This document shows positions 46,169 to 54,870 of a stretch of 64,000 bases of DNA, in pieces. The translations under genes and the position numbers were made by a program. The stretch is from Swingsia samuiensis (lineage in GTDB: Bacteria; Pseudomonadota; Alphaproteobacteria; Acetobacterales; Acetobacteraceae). Numbering within the stretch: the first letter of the stretch is position 1; each line of letters begins with the position of its first letter. Where the stretch lies: positions 988,501 to 1,052,500 of the forward strand of contig NZ_CP038141.1 of NCBI RefSeq assembly GCF_006542355.1, in the 5' to 3' direction. The notes under the pieces are model-generated. The model did no database searches. It saw nothing but the letters and a program-made list of their open reading frames with translations, and had not been told where the DNA came from.

Positions 46169-46569
46169 GTTAGAAAATTAACCCCTTGGAGAAGATGGAG
46201 AAGCCTAACATTTTTCTAAAAAAAAGTATATTTTTAGAAAAATAACAACATTTTTAAGTTTGGTTCGTTATCAAATTGTGTCTAAGTACAATCCACGAAC
46301 GACTCAAACGTTGCTGACATTTAAGAGGTGCTCTTTTTTGGGAAAGCTCCAGTTTGTTCGTTAGTATGGAGTTTAGAGATACTCACACTTGCAAAAGGTT
46401 TTTATCTACTCAAAAGATGAAGTGATTGATTTTCTTGGCTATTAAAGATATGAAAAGTTAATTGATTTTCTTTTCTTTTCATTTAGTATAGTAGAGAATC
46501 AATACTCGATCATTTGGGTGGTCTGAAGGCCGCCAGTGCGAGGCAACCTTAATTTGGGAGTGCAAAGTA
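46169..46569. promoter_or_regulatory. Control region between the giant glycosyltransferase and the RTX-like gene
   Basis: 401 bp, AT-rich, no gene. Contents: a perfect 12-bp inverted repeat TTTTTCTAAAAA / TTTTTAGAAAAA (46211-46242); two direct copies of ATTGATTTTCTT (46425-46436 and 46461-46472) 36 bp apart; a candidate promoter TTGATT (46462) and TATAGT (46487) with a long 19-bp spacer; an mRNA-leader hairpin GGTGGTC-TGAA-GGCCGCC (46517-46534); and a GGGAG ribosome site about 9 bp before the ATG. This is a rich control region for the downstream gene. Confidence 0.5.
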
Positions 46570-47988
46570 ATGGCAGTCACTACAGTGGTTGGCGCCTCTG
46601 GCCATATTTTGGCAGTAACGGTAGACGGAGCTCAAGCAGAAGCTCTGGCTAAGCAATATTCATCTGCAGTAACGGCAGCGAAGTCACGCCTAACAAGCTA
46701 CGACTTGGTTCCTGGTAGTAACAATAGCATTTCTTCGCCAACAGGTGTTGCGCAAGGGATCATTACTCAGGGCGGAAGCTACAACATTAATGGTGATGTG
46801 GCCTACATCGCAGCTGGTAGCTATGGCCCACTGGATTCACCATATGGTCCTAAGAGAGGGAATGTTAACCCTCAAGACACCCTAAGAGGTGCTGCAACCA
46901 TTAACACATCTGGCGACACTGCTAAGAGCATCAACATTCTTGCAGGTGACTGGGATGGCGTTACAGTTAATATCGCGAACAACCAGAATGGTAAATTTGT
47001 TGGCGGTGTTGGTGACAACGTATTTAATGGTAAGGGCCTAACAGGTAGCTGGAATATTGCTACAGGTTCTGGAAACGATACTATTAACGGTACAAACGGC
47101 AACAACACGATTGCAGGTGGTACTGGTAATAACGCAATCTATCTTGGACAAGGACGAAATATTGTTCTTTCCGAAGGTCAGGACACAGTTACAGGTGTAG
47201 CCGGTAGTAGGGATACTGTTACCCTTCTTGGCGGTAGTTCTCTTGTTAATATACGTGAAAACGCAACTGTTTTTGATGCTGCAGATCATAACCAAGTTAC
47301 GGTTGGCACAAACAGCTTTATCACGGGTGGAAGCTCAAGTAACTACTCGATCAACGGTGGCACAGGTACTGTTTTCGGTGGTCAAAGCGATACCATTTCT
47401 GCTGCAGGAGATATGCAGCAGGTTCGCGGTGATAGCAATAACCTAAGTGTTGCAGGTAGCCTGCAGTTCTTGAATGGTACTGGCAATACAGCGATCACTG
47501 CTGGTCAGGCAACGATGTTCGGTGCAAGCGGTCTGCACCTAACGTTTGATGCTACGAATACAGATGGTCAAGAAAATCTCTTCGTCGGCAACGATGGAGA
47601 TGAATATATTTCTGCAGCATCTTCCCATGGTACTTTGCACGCGTTTGCAGGCACAGGGGATACAACAATTATCGGTGGTACTGCTTCTGATACGTTGGTT
47701 GGTGGAACAGGTAAGTCTACTCTTCAGGGTGGTTCTGGCGACTCTAACCTATTTGCTATTACGAAAGGTCATGCTGGTAGCGAGTACACCATCCAAGACT
47801 TTGGTAGTGCAGCAGGTAACTTGATGGCTCTGTATCAATATGGCCTTCAAAACAACGGTGGTCTGCAGAATGTTCTAAGTCATGCAACGGTTGCTGGTGG
47901 TAACTCAACAATCGCATTGGATGATGGTTCAAAGATTACATTTGTTGGTGTAACACAGCTATCAACTAAGAACTTCACATTGAGCTAA
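46570..47988 (+). CDS. RTX-like, repeat-rich secreted surface protein
   Basis: 472 residues, no cysteine, no N-terminal signal peptide. Glycine/asparagine-rich beta-roll-like sequence: GGTGNNAIYLGQGRNIVLSE, GGSSSNYSINGGTGTVFGGQ, GGTASDTLVGGTGKSTLQGG. The C terminus (GSKITFVGVTQLSTKNFTLS) resembles the uncleaved export signal of type I substrates. Repeats are looser than classical GGxGxDxUx nonapeptides, so calcium binding is uncertain. Codon use differs from the neighbours: I saw no TTA among about 30 leucines, and many AAC, ATC and GGT, as in very highly expressed genes. Strong control region and terminator. Placement between glycosyltransferases suggests a glycosylated surface layer or adhesin. 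No type I transporter in the window. Confidence 0.75.
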   Translation: MAVTTVVGASGHILAVTVDGAQAEALAKQYSSAVTAAKSRLTSYDLVPGSNNSISSPTGVAQGIITQGGSYNINGDVAYIAAGSYGPLDSPYGPKRGNVNPQDTLRGAATINTSGDTAKSINILAGDWDGVTVNIANNQNGKFVGGVGDNVFNGKGLTGSWNIATGSGNDTINGTNGNNTIAGGTGNNAIYLGQGRNIVLSEGQDTVTGVAGSRDTVTLLGGSSLVNIRENATVFDAADHNQVTVGTNSFITGGSSSNYSINGGTGTVFGGQSDTISAAGDMQQVRGDSNNLSVAGSLQFLNGTGNTAITAGQATMFGASGLHLTFDATNTDGQENLFVGNDGDEYISAASSHGTLHAFAGTGDTTIIGGTASDTLVGGTGKSTLQGGSGDSNLFAITKGHAGSEYTIQDFGSAAGNLMALYQYGLQNNGGLQNVLSHATVAGGNSTIALDDGSKITFVGVTQLSTKNFTLS

Positions 47989-48012
47989 TATTTAGTTCTG
48001 TTGTGTTAGAAG

Positions 48013-48041
48013 AAAGCCGGGCTTATTGCCCGGCTTTTTTT
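48013..48041 (+). terminator. Strong terminator after the RTX-like gene
   Basis: AAAGCCGGGC / GCCCGGCTTT with a 5-nt loop followed by TTTTTTT; 25 bp past the stop. Confidence 0.92.
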
Positions 48042-48085
48042 ATGCTTTATAAAGCTGATAAATAAAACGGTATTGAGCGAGTAAA

Positions 48086-50806
48086 ATGTTTTTTTCATCA
48101 AAAAAGAATGTGGAGCCTTCATCTGAAGAAAACTATCGCTCTTTGCTGGAAAGCTATCGGACGTCGTCTCGTTTAAATGTTTTGCAAATTTCTGATTTAC
48201 AAAATGAAAATGAAAAACTTGAAAAAAGATTATTAGAACTGGAAACATCGCTTTCGTGGAAAGTCACGTATCCATTACGGGTGATCCGTGCTTTCTCATT
48301 CGGTCGTTTACCATCAGGCCGTCCTATCGGTTATATTTCCCATCGAACGAAAGAGATTATTACGAAAGAAGGAAAAAAAGTTTTCTTTCTACGTGTCTGG
48401 AAGAGAGTTAGCTTAGCGGGAAAAATTTTTGTTAAGAAAAAAAGGCTGATAGGAAAACAATCATCTCAGAATGTAAAAATATATACTGAAAATGTCCCAA
48501 AAGAATCTAAGAACACACTATCAAACCAGATATTAATTATTGCAGAATTATCTTTGCGGCAGTGTGCAAAGTATCGAGTATGGCAAAAGAAAGAACTACT
48601 TCAAAATTTAGGATGGAACGTTAAAGTTGTAGATTGGCGAGATATTGCGTTGGCAAAGTCTGCGCTGCAAGTTTGTAAGCATGTTATTTTTTATCGTGTT
48701 CCAGGTTTTGATGATGTTATCAGACTGGTTGAAGAAGCGCATCGCCTACAACTAGATCCTATTTGGGAAGTTGATGATTTAATCTTTGATGCAGAAGAAT
48801 ATCGACAAAACGGAAATATTGATACTCTATCAGTTGAAGAACGTGATCTTATTTTGTCAGGTGTAGCGTTATTTCGGCGTTGCATGCTTGCTTGTGGACG
48901 AGGGCTTGCCTCTACAAGGGCTCTTGCTGATGAAATGAAGAAAGCAGGCTTACAAAATGTTTTTGTATTAGAAAATGCCTTAGACGATGAAACATGTCAC
49001 CTCGTGGAGGAATTTCTGCCGTCTGAACATATAGATAAAGAGGAAATATGGGTTTCTTACGGTTCGGGCACAAATACGCATGATATAGACTTTAAACAGG
49101 CCGAAAAAGGTCTTTTCTCTGCGATGGAGGAAGAGAAAAGATTATGCCTTTGTGTGATTGGGCAGCTTAACCTTTCTGAAAAATTTAAAAAATTTGGGAA
49201 GCGCGTTAAGTATATTCAAGAGCTAACATTTAAAGACTATCTTAAAACAATTTCTCAAACAGATATTGCTATAGCGCCTTTAGAGAGTACAACATTCAAT
49301 GCATGTAAGAGTAATATTAAATATTTAGAGGCGTCTATATTAAAAGTAGCGTCAATTTGCTCCCCACGAGATGCATTTAAAGTTATTCTTAGAGATGGAG
49401 AAAATGGTTTCTTTGCAGAAACTCCTGATGATTGGAAAAATGCTTTTTTAAAGTTGGCGCGTGATAACCAATTAAGAAGACGATTGGCTGAGCAGGCTTG
49501 GAAAGATGTTACGTCTTATTATAATTTAACAAGAATGGCCCATACAGAAGGCCAGAAGATTTTTGGATTACCTCAAAAATCAGATCGAGAAAAAATTAAA
49601 GTATTACTCGCGAATATTTATTTTGCTCCGCGTTCTTTTGGTGGTGCAACGATTGTTGCAGAAGAAATGGCGTATCAGTTAAAAAAACGTGACATAGATG
49701 TCAGTGTTTTTACATCGAAAGGAAAAACAGACGATAAATTCACAAGTAATGTTCGGTACTCATTTAATGGGATAGATGTTTTTGCTGTTCCTATTCTAGA
49801 TGAATATAATAAAATAGGGTCATTAGATAATCCTTACATTGCAGAGCAATTTGCAACATGGCTTGACGCTTATCAACCCGATGTTGTGCATGTTCATGCA
49901 GCGCAAGGATTAGGCGTTTCTATGTTGCGTATGTGCCAAGAGCGTGGAATTCCTTATGTATTGACGCTACATGACGCATGGTGGTTGTGTGATCGTCAAT
50001 TTATGGTTCAGGAAAATGGTCGTTATTGTTTTCAGACGAAGATAGATCTTAAAACCTGCCAGTTTTGCCAGCAAAGAGCATCATATTTAGAAGATCGTCA
50101 AAGTATGATGCACTATGCCTTAAAAGGGGCAGCCTTACTTTTGAGTCCATCAGAAGCGCATCGGCAGCTATACTTAGCAAATGGTGTTGAACCTGAACGT
50201 ATAGTGGTTAATCGCAATGGTTTTCAGTGGCCTAGTCGTCCTCGGAAGAAAAGAATAGCCGGTGCCCCCGTTCGTTTTGGTTTTGTTGGAGGGACGGAAG
50301 TTGTTAAAGGGTATGAACTATTAAAGGAATGTGTCGAGAGTTTATCGAGAAGTGATTGGAAACTGATCTTAGTAGATAATAAAATTAATCTAGGATTTCA
50401 GTCTATATTTCCAGATATTTGGAATGTCCGTGGAACGTTGGAAATTATACCAGCATTTAATCAAAATGGATTAGATGATTTTTTTGACCAGATAGATGTG
50501 TTGTTGTTTCCCTCTCAATGGAAAGAAAGTTACGGTTTAACGGTAAGAGAGGCGCTGGCACGGGATGTATGGGTTATTACAACCTCTCCTGGGGGGCAGT
50601 CAGAAGATGTGATTCATGGGATTAATGGAACGCATATTCCGTTGAGTGGAGATCCGTCCTTTTTAGCTCAGGCTATGGAAGATATTCTTCAACACCCAGA
50701 GTTTTTGTCGGATTATGTTAATCCTCTTAAGGCAGATCTCGCTTCTTATGAAACGCAAGCAGCAGAGTTGGAAGAGCATTTAAGAAAAGTTGTTAGAGAC
50801 AATTAG
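48086..50806 (+). CDS. Giant glycosyltransferase with coiled-coil N terminus and two GT-B modules
   Basis: 906 residues. 1-60: coiled coil (QISDLQNENEKLEKRLLELE) ending in TSLSWKVTYPLRVIRAF, a short stretch common in GTs of this type. About 145-500: GT-B-like module related to the middle module of the 43262 gene (KYRVWQKKELLQNLGWNVKV, IWEVDDLIFDAEEY, APLESTTFNACKSNIKYLEA). About 510-895: GT4 module, with NIYFAPRSFGGATIVAEEMA, VHVHAAQGLGVSMLRM, VLTLHDAWWLCDRQFM, a Cys-rich loop (CQFCQQ) and FPSQWKESYGLTVREALARD. It follows the RTX-like gene after a terminator. Substrate unknown. Confidence 0.85.
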   Translation: MFFSSKKNVEPSSEENYRSLLESYRTSSRLNVLQISDLQNENEKLEKRLLELETSLSWKVTYPLRVIRAFSFGRLPSGRPIGYISHRTKEIITKEGKKVFFLRVWKRVSLAGKIFVKKKRLIGKQSSQNVKIYTENVPKESKNTLSNQILIIAELSLRQCAKYRVWQKKELLQNLGWNVKVVDWRDIALAKSALQVCKHVIFYRVPGFDDVIRLVEEAHRLQLDPIWEVDDLIFDAEEYRQNGNIDTLSVEERDLILSGVALFRRCMLACGRGLASTRALADEMKKAGLQNVFVLENALDDETCHLVEEFLPSEHIDKEEIWVSYGSGTNTHDIDFKQAEKGLFSAMEEEKRLCLCVIGQLNLSEKFKKFGKRVKYIQELTFKDYLKTISQTDIAIAPLESTTFNACKSNIKYLEASILKVASICSPRDAFKVILRDGENGFFAETPDDWKNAFLKLARDNQLRRRLAEQAWKDVTSYYNLTRMAHTEGQKIFGLPQKSDREKIKVLLANIYFAPRSFGGATIVAEEMAYQLKKRDIDVSVFTSKGKTDDKFTSNVRYSFNGIDVFAVPILDEYNKIGSLDNPYIAEQFATWLDAYQPDVVHVHAAQGLGVSMLRMCQERGIPYVLTLHDAWWLCDRQFMVQENGRYCFQTKIDLKTCQFCQQRASYLEDRQSMMHYALKGAALLLSPSEAHRQLYLANGVEPERIVVNRNGFQWPSRPRKKRIAGAPVRFGFVGGTEVVKGYELLKECVESLSRSDWKLILVDNKINLGFQSIFPDIWNVRGTLEIIPAFNQNGLDDFFDQIDVLLFPSQWKESYGLTVREALARDVWVITTSPGGQSEDVIHGINGTHIPLSGDPSFLAQAMEDILQHPEFLSDYVNPLKADLASYETQAAELEEHLRKVVRDN

Positions 50807-51702
50807 TGCTTAAAGAATAAATGGAAAAGAGAAGCAAGGCGGTCTTCACTCGCTAAGGCCTGTACGCATCGGGCACGAAAGCCTGCTTTCTTTTTAACGG
50901 CCCGGGGTGGGTTTTTAAGGAGGTACTCTTCAATCCAAAGAGGGTTGAAGAAGGCAGTGTCAGGGATTTCTTTTTTCCAAAAACGTGTTGAGGCAATTCC
51001 ACTTGGGTTATCGCGTAGAAGCTCTGTTTTAATAAAAGGAGCTTTCCCGGAGTGAAGAACTGTCGTCCAGTCCGTATGCATGGGGTTTAGGGATAGAAGG
51101 CGTGCTAACCCTCTGTTGCTCGCCCAAGACGCGGTTAGATCAAAATTGGCGGCTTGCATCGCTAAACCTAAGCCAAGCTCTCCATGCAAAACAATTTCAT
51201 CTTTGCTCATAGAATGAAAAGGCTGTTGGAATACTGCTTGTATTTTAGGATGAAATAATGCCTCTCGTTTCATAACAAGAAACCAAGATTGTAAATGCTG
51301 GGTAATGGCTTCTGAGCGAACCATCCCCCACACATGCGGGTTAAGGGCACTCATACGATCTACGATTGGTTTTAAAGGCGTAAGAGGACCGAACACGCTG
51401 TCATTTGCAAAAAGAATTTCTTCAGCTTGAGACGCGATATTCAACTGTAGGAGATCGCGCCAAGCGCCAAAGTCCAACCCTTGGTTAGCGCGAGGGTACA
51501 ATTGAGCATGTATAGGGGTAGAAGCACTTAGGAAGCTCTTGTGTAAAGAATTTAGTTTATCATTTTCATGGGGTAGAATGCCCGAAAGAGCGATATGTAA
51601 CTCATACCCACAAGAGGATATTTGTTGAAGCAAGTGCCGTGTATGGGGCGCAAGAAGAAGGTCGTTACTATGGTAAGCGAATAAGCAAACACGATTAGCC
51701 AT
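50803..51702 (-). CDS. Rhamnan synthesis F (RgpF)-like protein
   Basis: 299 residues. RgpF family marks: LYPRANQGLDFGAWRDLLQL, ILFANDSVFGPLTPLKPI and WGMVRSEAITQHLQSWFLVM. In streptococci RgpF acts in rhamnose-glucose polysaccharide assembly; here it probably adds or modifies sugars of the same surface glycan. It converges with the 48086 gene with a 4-bp overlap of stop codons. A tRNA-Gln gene lies upstream of its start. Confidence 0.8.
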   Translation of the reverse strand: MANRVCLFAYHSNDLLLAPHTRHLLQQISSCGYELHIALSGILPHENDKLNSLHKSFLSASTPIHAQLYPRANQGLDFGAWRDLLQLNIASQAEEILFANDSVFGPLTPLKPIVDRMSALNPHVWGMVRSEAITQHLQSWFLVMKREALFHPKIQAVFQQPFHSMSKDEIVLHGELGLGLAMQAANFDLTASWASNRGLARLLSLNPMHTDWTTVLHSGKAPFIKTELLRDNPSGIASTRFWKKEIPDTAFFNPLWIEEYLLKNPPRAVKKKAGFRARCVQALASEDRLASLFHLFFKH

Positions 51703-51747
51703 AGTCAGAACATCTAAAAATGATGAAAGAAAATATTTGGGGAATGG

Positions 51748-51822
51748 TGGCTGGGGTGGGAGGATTCGAACCTCCGCATGGCGGAATCAAAATCCGCTGC
51801 CTTACCACTTGGCTACACCCCA
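51748..51822 (-). tRNA. tRNA-Gln (anticodon UUG)
   Basis: Folds as a 75-nt tRNA on the minus strand including an encoded CCA end: acceptor stem TGGGGTG / CACCCCA, D-arm with AGCC-AAGTGGTAA-GGC, anticodon stem GCGGA / TCCGC with loop TTTTGAT (anticodon TTG), and T-arm GGAGG-TTCGAAT-CCTCC. Confidence 0.95.
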
Positions 51823-51894
51823 ATTTTTCCCTCTCTCGTGGAGAGGGTGTGTTGGGCTTTTAATCTGAAATGGGGGGATTAGTAAACCCCATAT

Positions 51895-52587
51895 CTACGA
51901 TTCAAGCTCTAAATTATGATTTGGCGTGCCGGTATGGCTTATGGCGTCTTGCATTTTGCGACGAGAGGATGGCTTTAAAACCCCATAACGCTCTGCTTTT
52001 TCTAAAGACTTTTCAAGTGCGGCCATGGTTATTCCAAGGTCTTGGCTTTCGTCTTTTTCCCATGCACGCAAAGCCGTTCCCCATATGGCGGCAAGACCAT
52101 TGATTCGGCAGATTCCCCCTAAGCCTGAACAATCAATTCCAGCCGCATCGGCAATCCACCGCATCGAATCGAGAGTGGCTCCGGCAAGGAATGCTGTTAA
52201 AGCAGGATCGCGTGGGAGGGTGTGTAAAACAGAACGAATACCTTCACGATATTCTTGGAAGAGATCAAAGCGGCGCATGATTAAGTCAAACAAGTGCTCT
52301 CGTAGAGAACTTCCTTGTCCTTCATCCCGCAAAGCACTTTCGTCCGCCATTTTTCCAAGTCTAAGCAATAAAAGGGACTTAAGAGGGTAGCGAGACCGCA
52401 CAGCATCGATAGGCAAGCCCGCTTCTTTTGCAGCTTCAACCATTGAAAAATGATGCCAGCCTTCTAAACTTGCAAGATTCATAGCGGCTTGTAAAAGCGC
52501 AATATCAAAAGCGTCTTTATCTAAATCTGCAGTATCTTCTGAGAAAACGTTGTTTTCATTCATAGCAGATTGATGCTGTACGGACAT
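51895..52587 (-). CDS. COQ9-like / TetR-fold protein
   Basis: 230 residues, helical. The N-terminal part (FDIALLQAAMNLASLEGWHH, then FSMVEAAKEAGLPIDAVRSR) is a TetR-type helix-turn-helix fold; the C-terminal half (WIADAAGIDCSGLGGICRIN, then AWEKDESQDLGITMAALEKS) matches the COQ9 family of ubiquinone-biosynthesis accessory proteins more than a ligand-binding repressor. Annotators often label such proteins TetR family. If COQ9, it would help ubiquinone synthesis together with UbiK nearby (53505). Not resolved from sequence alone. Confidence 0.65.
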   Translation of the reverse strand: MSVQHQSAMNENNVFSEDTADLDKDAFDIALLQAAMNLASLEGWHHFSMVEAAKEAGLPIDAVRSRYPLKSLLLLRLGKMADESALRDEGQGSSLREHLFDLIMRRFDLFQEYREGIRSVLHTLPRDPALTAFLAGATLDSMRWIADAAGIDCSGLGGICRINGLAAIWGTALRAWEKDESQDLGITMAALEKSLEKAERYGVLKPSSRRKMQDAISHTGTPNHNLELES

Positions 52588-52650
52588 GCCGATCTCCTAG
52601 CATTGAACCATGGTTCTAGAGATTGTTTTGGTGTTGGTTGTCTTAATCAG

Positions 52651-53475
52651 TTAACTCGCGAGTTCATCAGATCTTTTACGGGCAGCTTGAACAGCCTCAG
52701 GAACATTCTTTGGCCAAGCATTTTCTTCCATAAGAACGCTCAATGCGGCTGCTGTTGTTCCATTCGGGCTGGTCACATTTTTGCGAAGAGTTTCAGCATC
52801 TTCGGGCAGGGTCTGTAGCATGCGGCCAGCGCCGTAGATGGTTGCCCGTGCTAAGCGGCGTGCAGAATCCGCCGGAAGGCCATATTTAACCGCTGCTTTT
52901 TCAAGTAATTCTGCAAGAAGGAAAACGTAGGCTGGCCCAGAGCCTGATATACCCGTCACGGTCGCAAGGTCTTCTTCTTTGTCCACAGTTACAACTTCAC
53001 CAATGGCAAGCATAAGATCATGGCAGATTTGCGCTTGTGTCTTAGAAGCTTCGGGTGAGGCAAAGAAACCACTCATTCCCGCACCAACAGAGGTAGGGGT
53101 GTTTGGCATAGCACGCAAAACAGGCATAGCTTGTCCCGCATTTTTAGCCATTTCAGCTAAAGAAAGACAGGTTTTTCCAGCAAGAACGGAAAGAATAGCA
53201 CAAGAAGAAGCTCTGCTACCAAGTGCTTTTACCAATGATGTAATGGCTGTTTCTGCTGCAGCAGGTTTAACCGCAAGCACGATGATGTCAGGTGTAAAAG
53301 ATGATGGAATTTCTTCCGCTGTTTTTACAACAGAGAAACGTGCATCATCGTTCGCTTTATGCCGATCCATTACGAAGATTTTGGGCGGTGTTTTGGATGC
53401 AAGCCATCCATCAAGCATTGCGCCACCCATTTTACCGCTACCGACGAGAAGAATAGAAGGATGAGAAGAAGCCAA
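52651..53475 (-). CDS. proC: Pyrroline-5-carboxylate reductase
   Basis: Last step of proline synthesis. 274 residues: Rossmann fingerprint ILLVGSGKMGGAMLDGWLAS, then VLAVKPAAAETAITSL and PVLRAMPNTPTSVGAGMSGF; the C-terminal domain has GISGSGPAYVFLLAELLEKA and the catalytic region around NVTSPNGTTAAALSVLMEEN. ProA (58965) provides its precursor but lies in another operon. 29 bp downstream of the UbiK gene on the same strand, so probably co-transcribed with it. Confidence 0.95.
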   Translation of the reverse strand: MASSHPSILLVGSGKMGGAMLDGWLASKTPPKIFVMDRHKANDDARFSVVKTAEEIPSSFTPDIIVLAVKPAAAETAITSLVKALGSRASSCAILSVLAGKTCLSLAEMAKNAGQAMPVLRAMPNTPTSVGAGMSGFFASPEASKTQAQICHDLMLAIGEVVTVDKEEDLATVTGISGSGPAYVFLLAELLEKAAVKYGLPADSARRLARATIYGAGRMLQTLPEDAETLRKNVTSPNGTTAAALSVLMEENAWPKNVPEAVQAARKRSDELAS

Positions 53476-53504
53476 GGTTCTGTGTCTCCAAATGGTTTCA
53501 GATA

Positions 53505-53792
53505 TTAAGAAGAATGATGTTGTTTGGAGCCCGTAGAACCTTCTAAGTCTTTCAGACGCGATTCGAGGCTATTGAGGCGGGATTCTGCTTCTTCCTGAGA
53601 TGCACGAGCGCGGGCTGCCATTTCAAGAACCGCTTCAAATTCATCGCGGCGAACAAGGTCAAGTGAGTTCAATATTTCGTCAACACGTGTGCGTACGATA
53701 GAATGGACCTCTTCTCGAGCACCAGCAAATGCAGAGAAAGCGTTTCCAGCTAATCCAGCAATGTCATCAAAAAACCGTGGCCTGTCAGCCAT
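53505..53792 (-). CDS. UbiK-type accessory factor (BMFP family)
   Basis: 95 residues: N-terminal amphipathic segment (FFDDIAGLAGNAFSAFAG) and a C-terminal coiled coil (VRRDEFEAVLEMAARARASQ, SRLNSLESRLKDLE) that would trimerise. UbiK helps the aerobic ubiquinone-biosynthesis complex and binds membranes. Start ATG 53792 has an AAGGAG-type ribosome site. The proC gene is directly downstream. Confidence 0.85.
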   Translation of the reverse strand: MADRPRFFDDIAGLAGNAFSAFAGAREEVHSIVRTRVDEILNSLDLVRRDEFEAVLEMAARARASQEEAESRLNSLESRLKDLEGSTGSKQHHSS

Positions 53793-53878
53793 GTGAAATC
53801 TCCTTAAAAATAATTAAGACAACATAACATAGTACGATCCTGCTTGGATCATTTTTCTAGGCGGATTATACAGGAAGA

Positions 53879-54859
53879 ATGATTATCGTCACCGGTGGAG
53901 CCGGATTTATTGGATCGTGTCTTCATGCCGCCTTGCGTCGCCGCGGTTTGAGAACTGTTATTGTGGATCGTTTGCGGGAGGGGGTAAAATGGCGCAATCT
54001 TTTATCTCACGCCCCTGATCGGATTGTATCTCCAGAAGAATTGCCTGAGTTTCTTGAGGACGCTCCAGAGATTCAGGCTGTATTCCATATGGGTGCAATC
54101 AGTTCAACGACGGCCCGAGATGGGGACCTTGTTTGGCATTCGAATGTCACACTTTCCCAATTTCTGTGGCGTTGGTGTGCACGACACCATGTTCCGATGA
54201 TCTATGCCTCATCGGCGGCTACCTATGGGGCAGCGGATAAACCTGAGATGTTTTTAGACGGTGTCGACAACATTTCTCATCTTAAACCTTTAAATTTATA
54301 TGGCTGGTCAAAGCAATCATTTGATGTGTGGGTTAAGCGTGAACTGCAGTCAGGCAATGCAGCACCTCCCCAGTGGGCTGGACTGAAGTTTTTTAATGTT
54401 TATGGCCCGAATGAGTATCATAAAGGCTCAATGATATCGGTTGTGAAGGTTAAGTATGATGACCTTCAAAAAGGCTTTGCACCAAAGTTATTCCGATCCG
54501 ATGTGCCGAGTATTCCAGACGGTCAGCAAATGCGGGACTTTATCTGGGTCGGAGATGTCGTTGATGTGATGATGTGGCTCTTTGACCATCCTAAAGTCAG
54601 TGGGCTGTTTAACTGTGGGACAGGTGTCGCCCGGAGCTACTTGGATTTGGCATATGCCGTGTGTGATGCGGCACAGCGTGAACGAGCTGTTGAGTTTGTT
54701 GATATGCCTGAGAAGTTAAAGGGGCAATATCAGTCATATACATGCGCAAATATGCAACGGTTGAGAGACGCCGGGTATGAAAATTCATTTACCTCTCTCG
54801 AAGATGGTATTCATCAATATGTACGGGAATATTTAATGAAACCGGAGCCTAATCTTTGA
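53879..54859 (+). CDS. hldD: ADP-glyceromanno-heptose 6-epimerase
   Basis: Makes ADP-L-glycero-D-manno-heptose for the LPS inner core. 326-residue SDR protein: MIIVTGGAGFIGSCLHAALR (NAD-binding), FHMGAISSTTARDGDLVWHS, the catalytic YGWSK motif in LNLYGWSKQSFDVWVKRE, and FFNVYGPNEYHKGSM. Starts at 53879, divergent from the ubiK-proC pair. Ends with a 4-bp overlap on the alternative TTG start of lgt. Confidence 0.93.
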   Translation: MIIVTGGAGFIGSCLHAALRRRGLRTVIVDRLREGVKWRNLLSHAPDRIVSPEELPEFLEDAPEIQAVFHMGAISSTTARDGDLVWHSNVTLSQFLWRWCARHHVPMIYASSAATYGAADKPEMFLDGVDNISHLKPLNLYGWSKQSFDVWVKRELQSGNAAPPQWAGLKFFNVYGPNEYHKGSMISVVKVKYDDLQKGFAPKLFRSDVPSIPDGQQMRDFIWVGDVVDVMMWLFDHPKVSGLFNCGTGVARSYLDLAYAVCDAAQRERAVEFVDMPEKLKGQYQSYTCANMQRLRDAGYENSFTSLEDGIHQYVREYLMKPEPNL

Positions 54860-54870
54860 CACACCCACTC

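Noticed and set aside
46570..47988. Repeat-rich DNA read as possible CRISPR or tandem repeats
   Set aside because: Repeats are protein-level Gly/Asn motifs without regular nucleotide period or spacers.
52979..53464. 161-residue open frame on the plus strand over proC
   Set aside because: Shadow of the real minus-strand proC, with biased composition and no recognisable domain.
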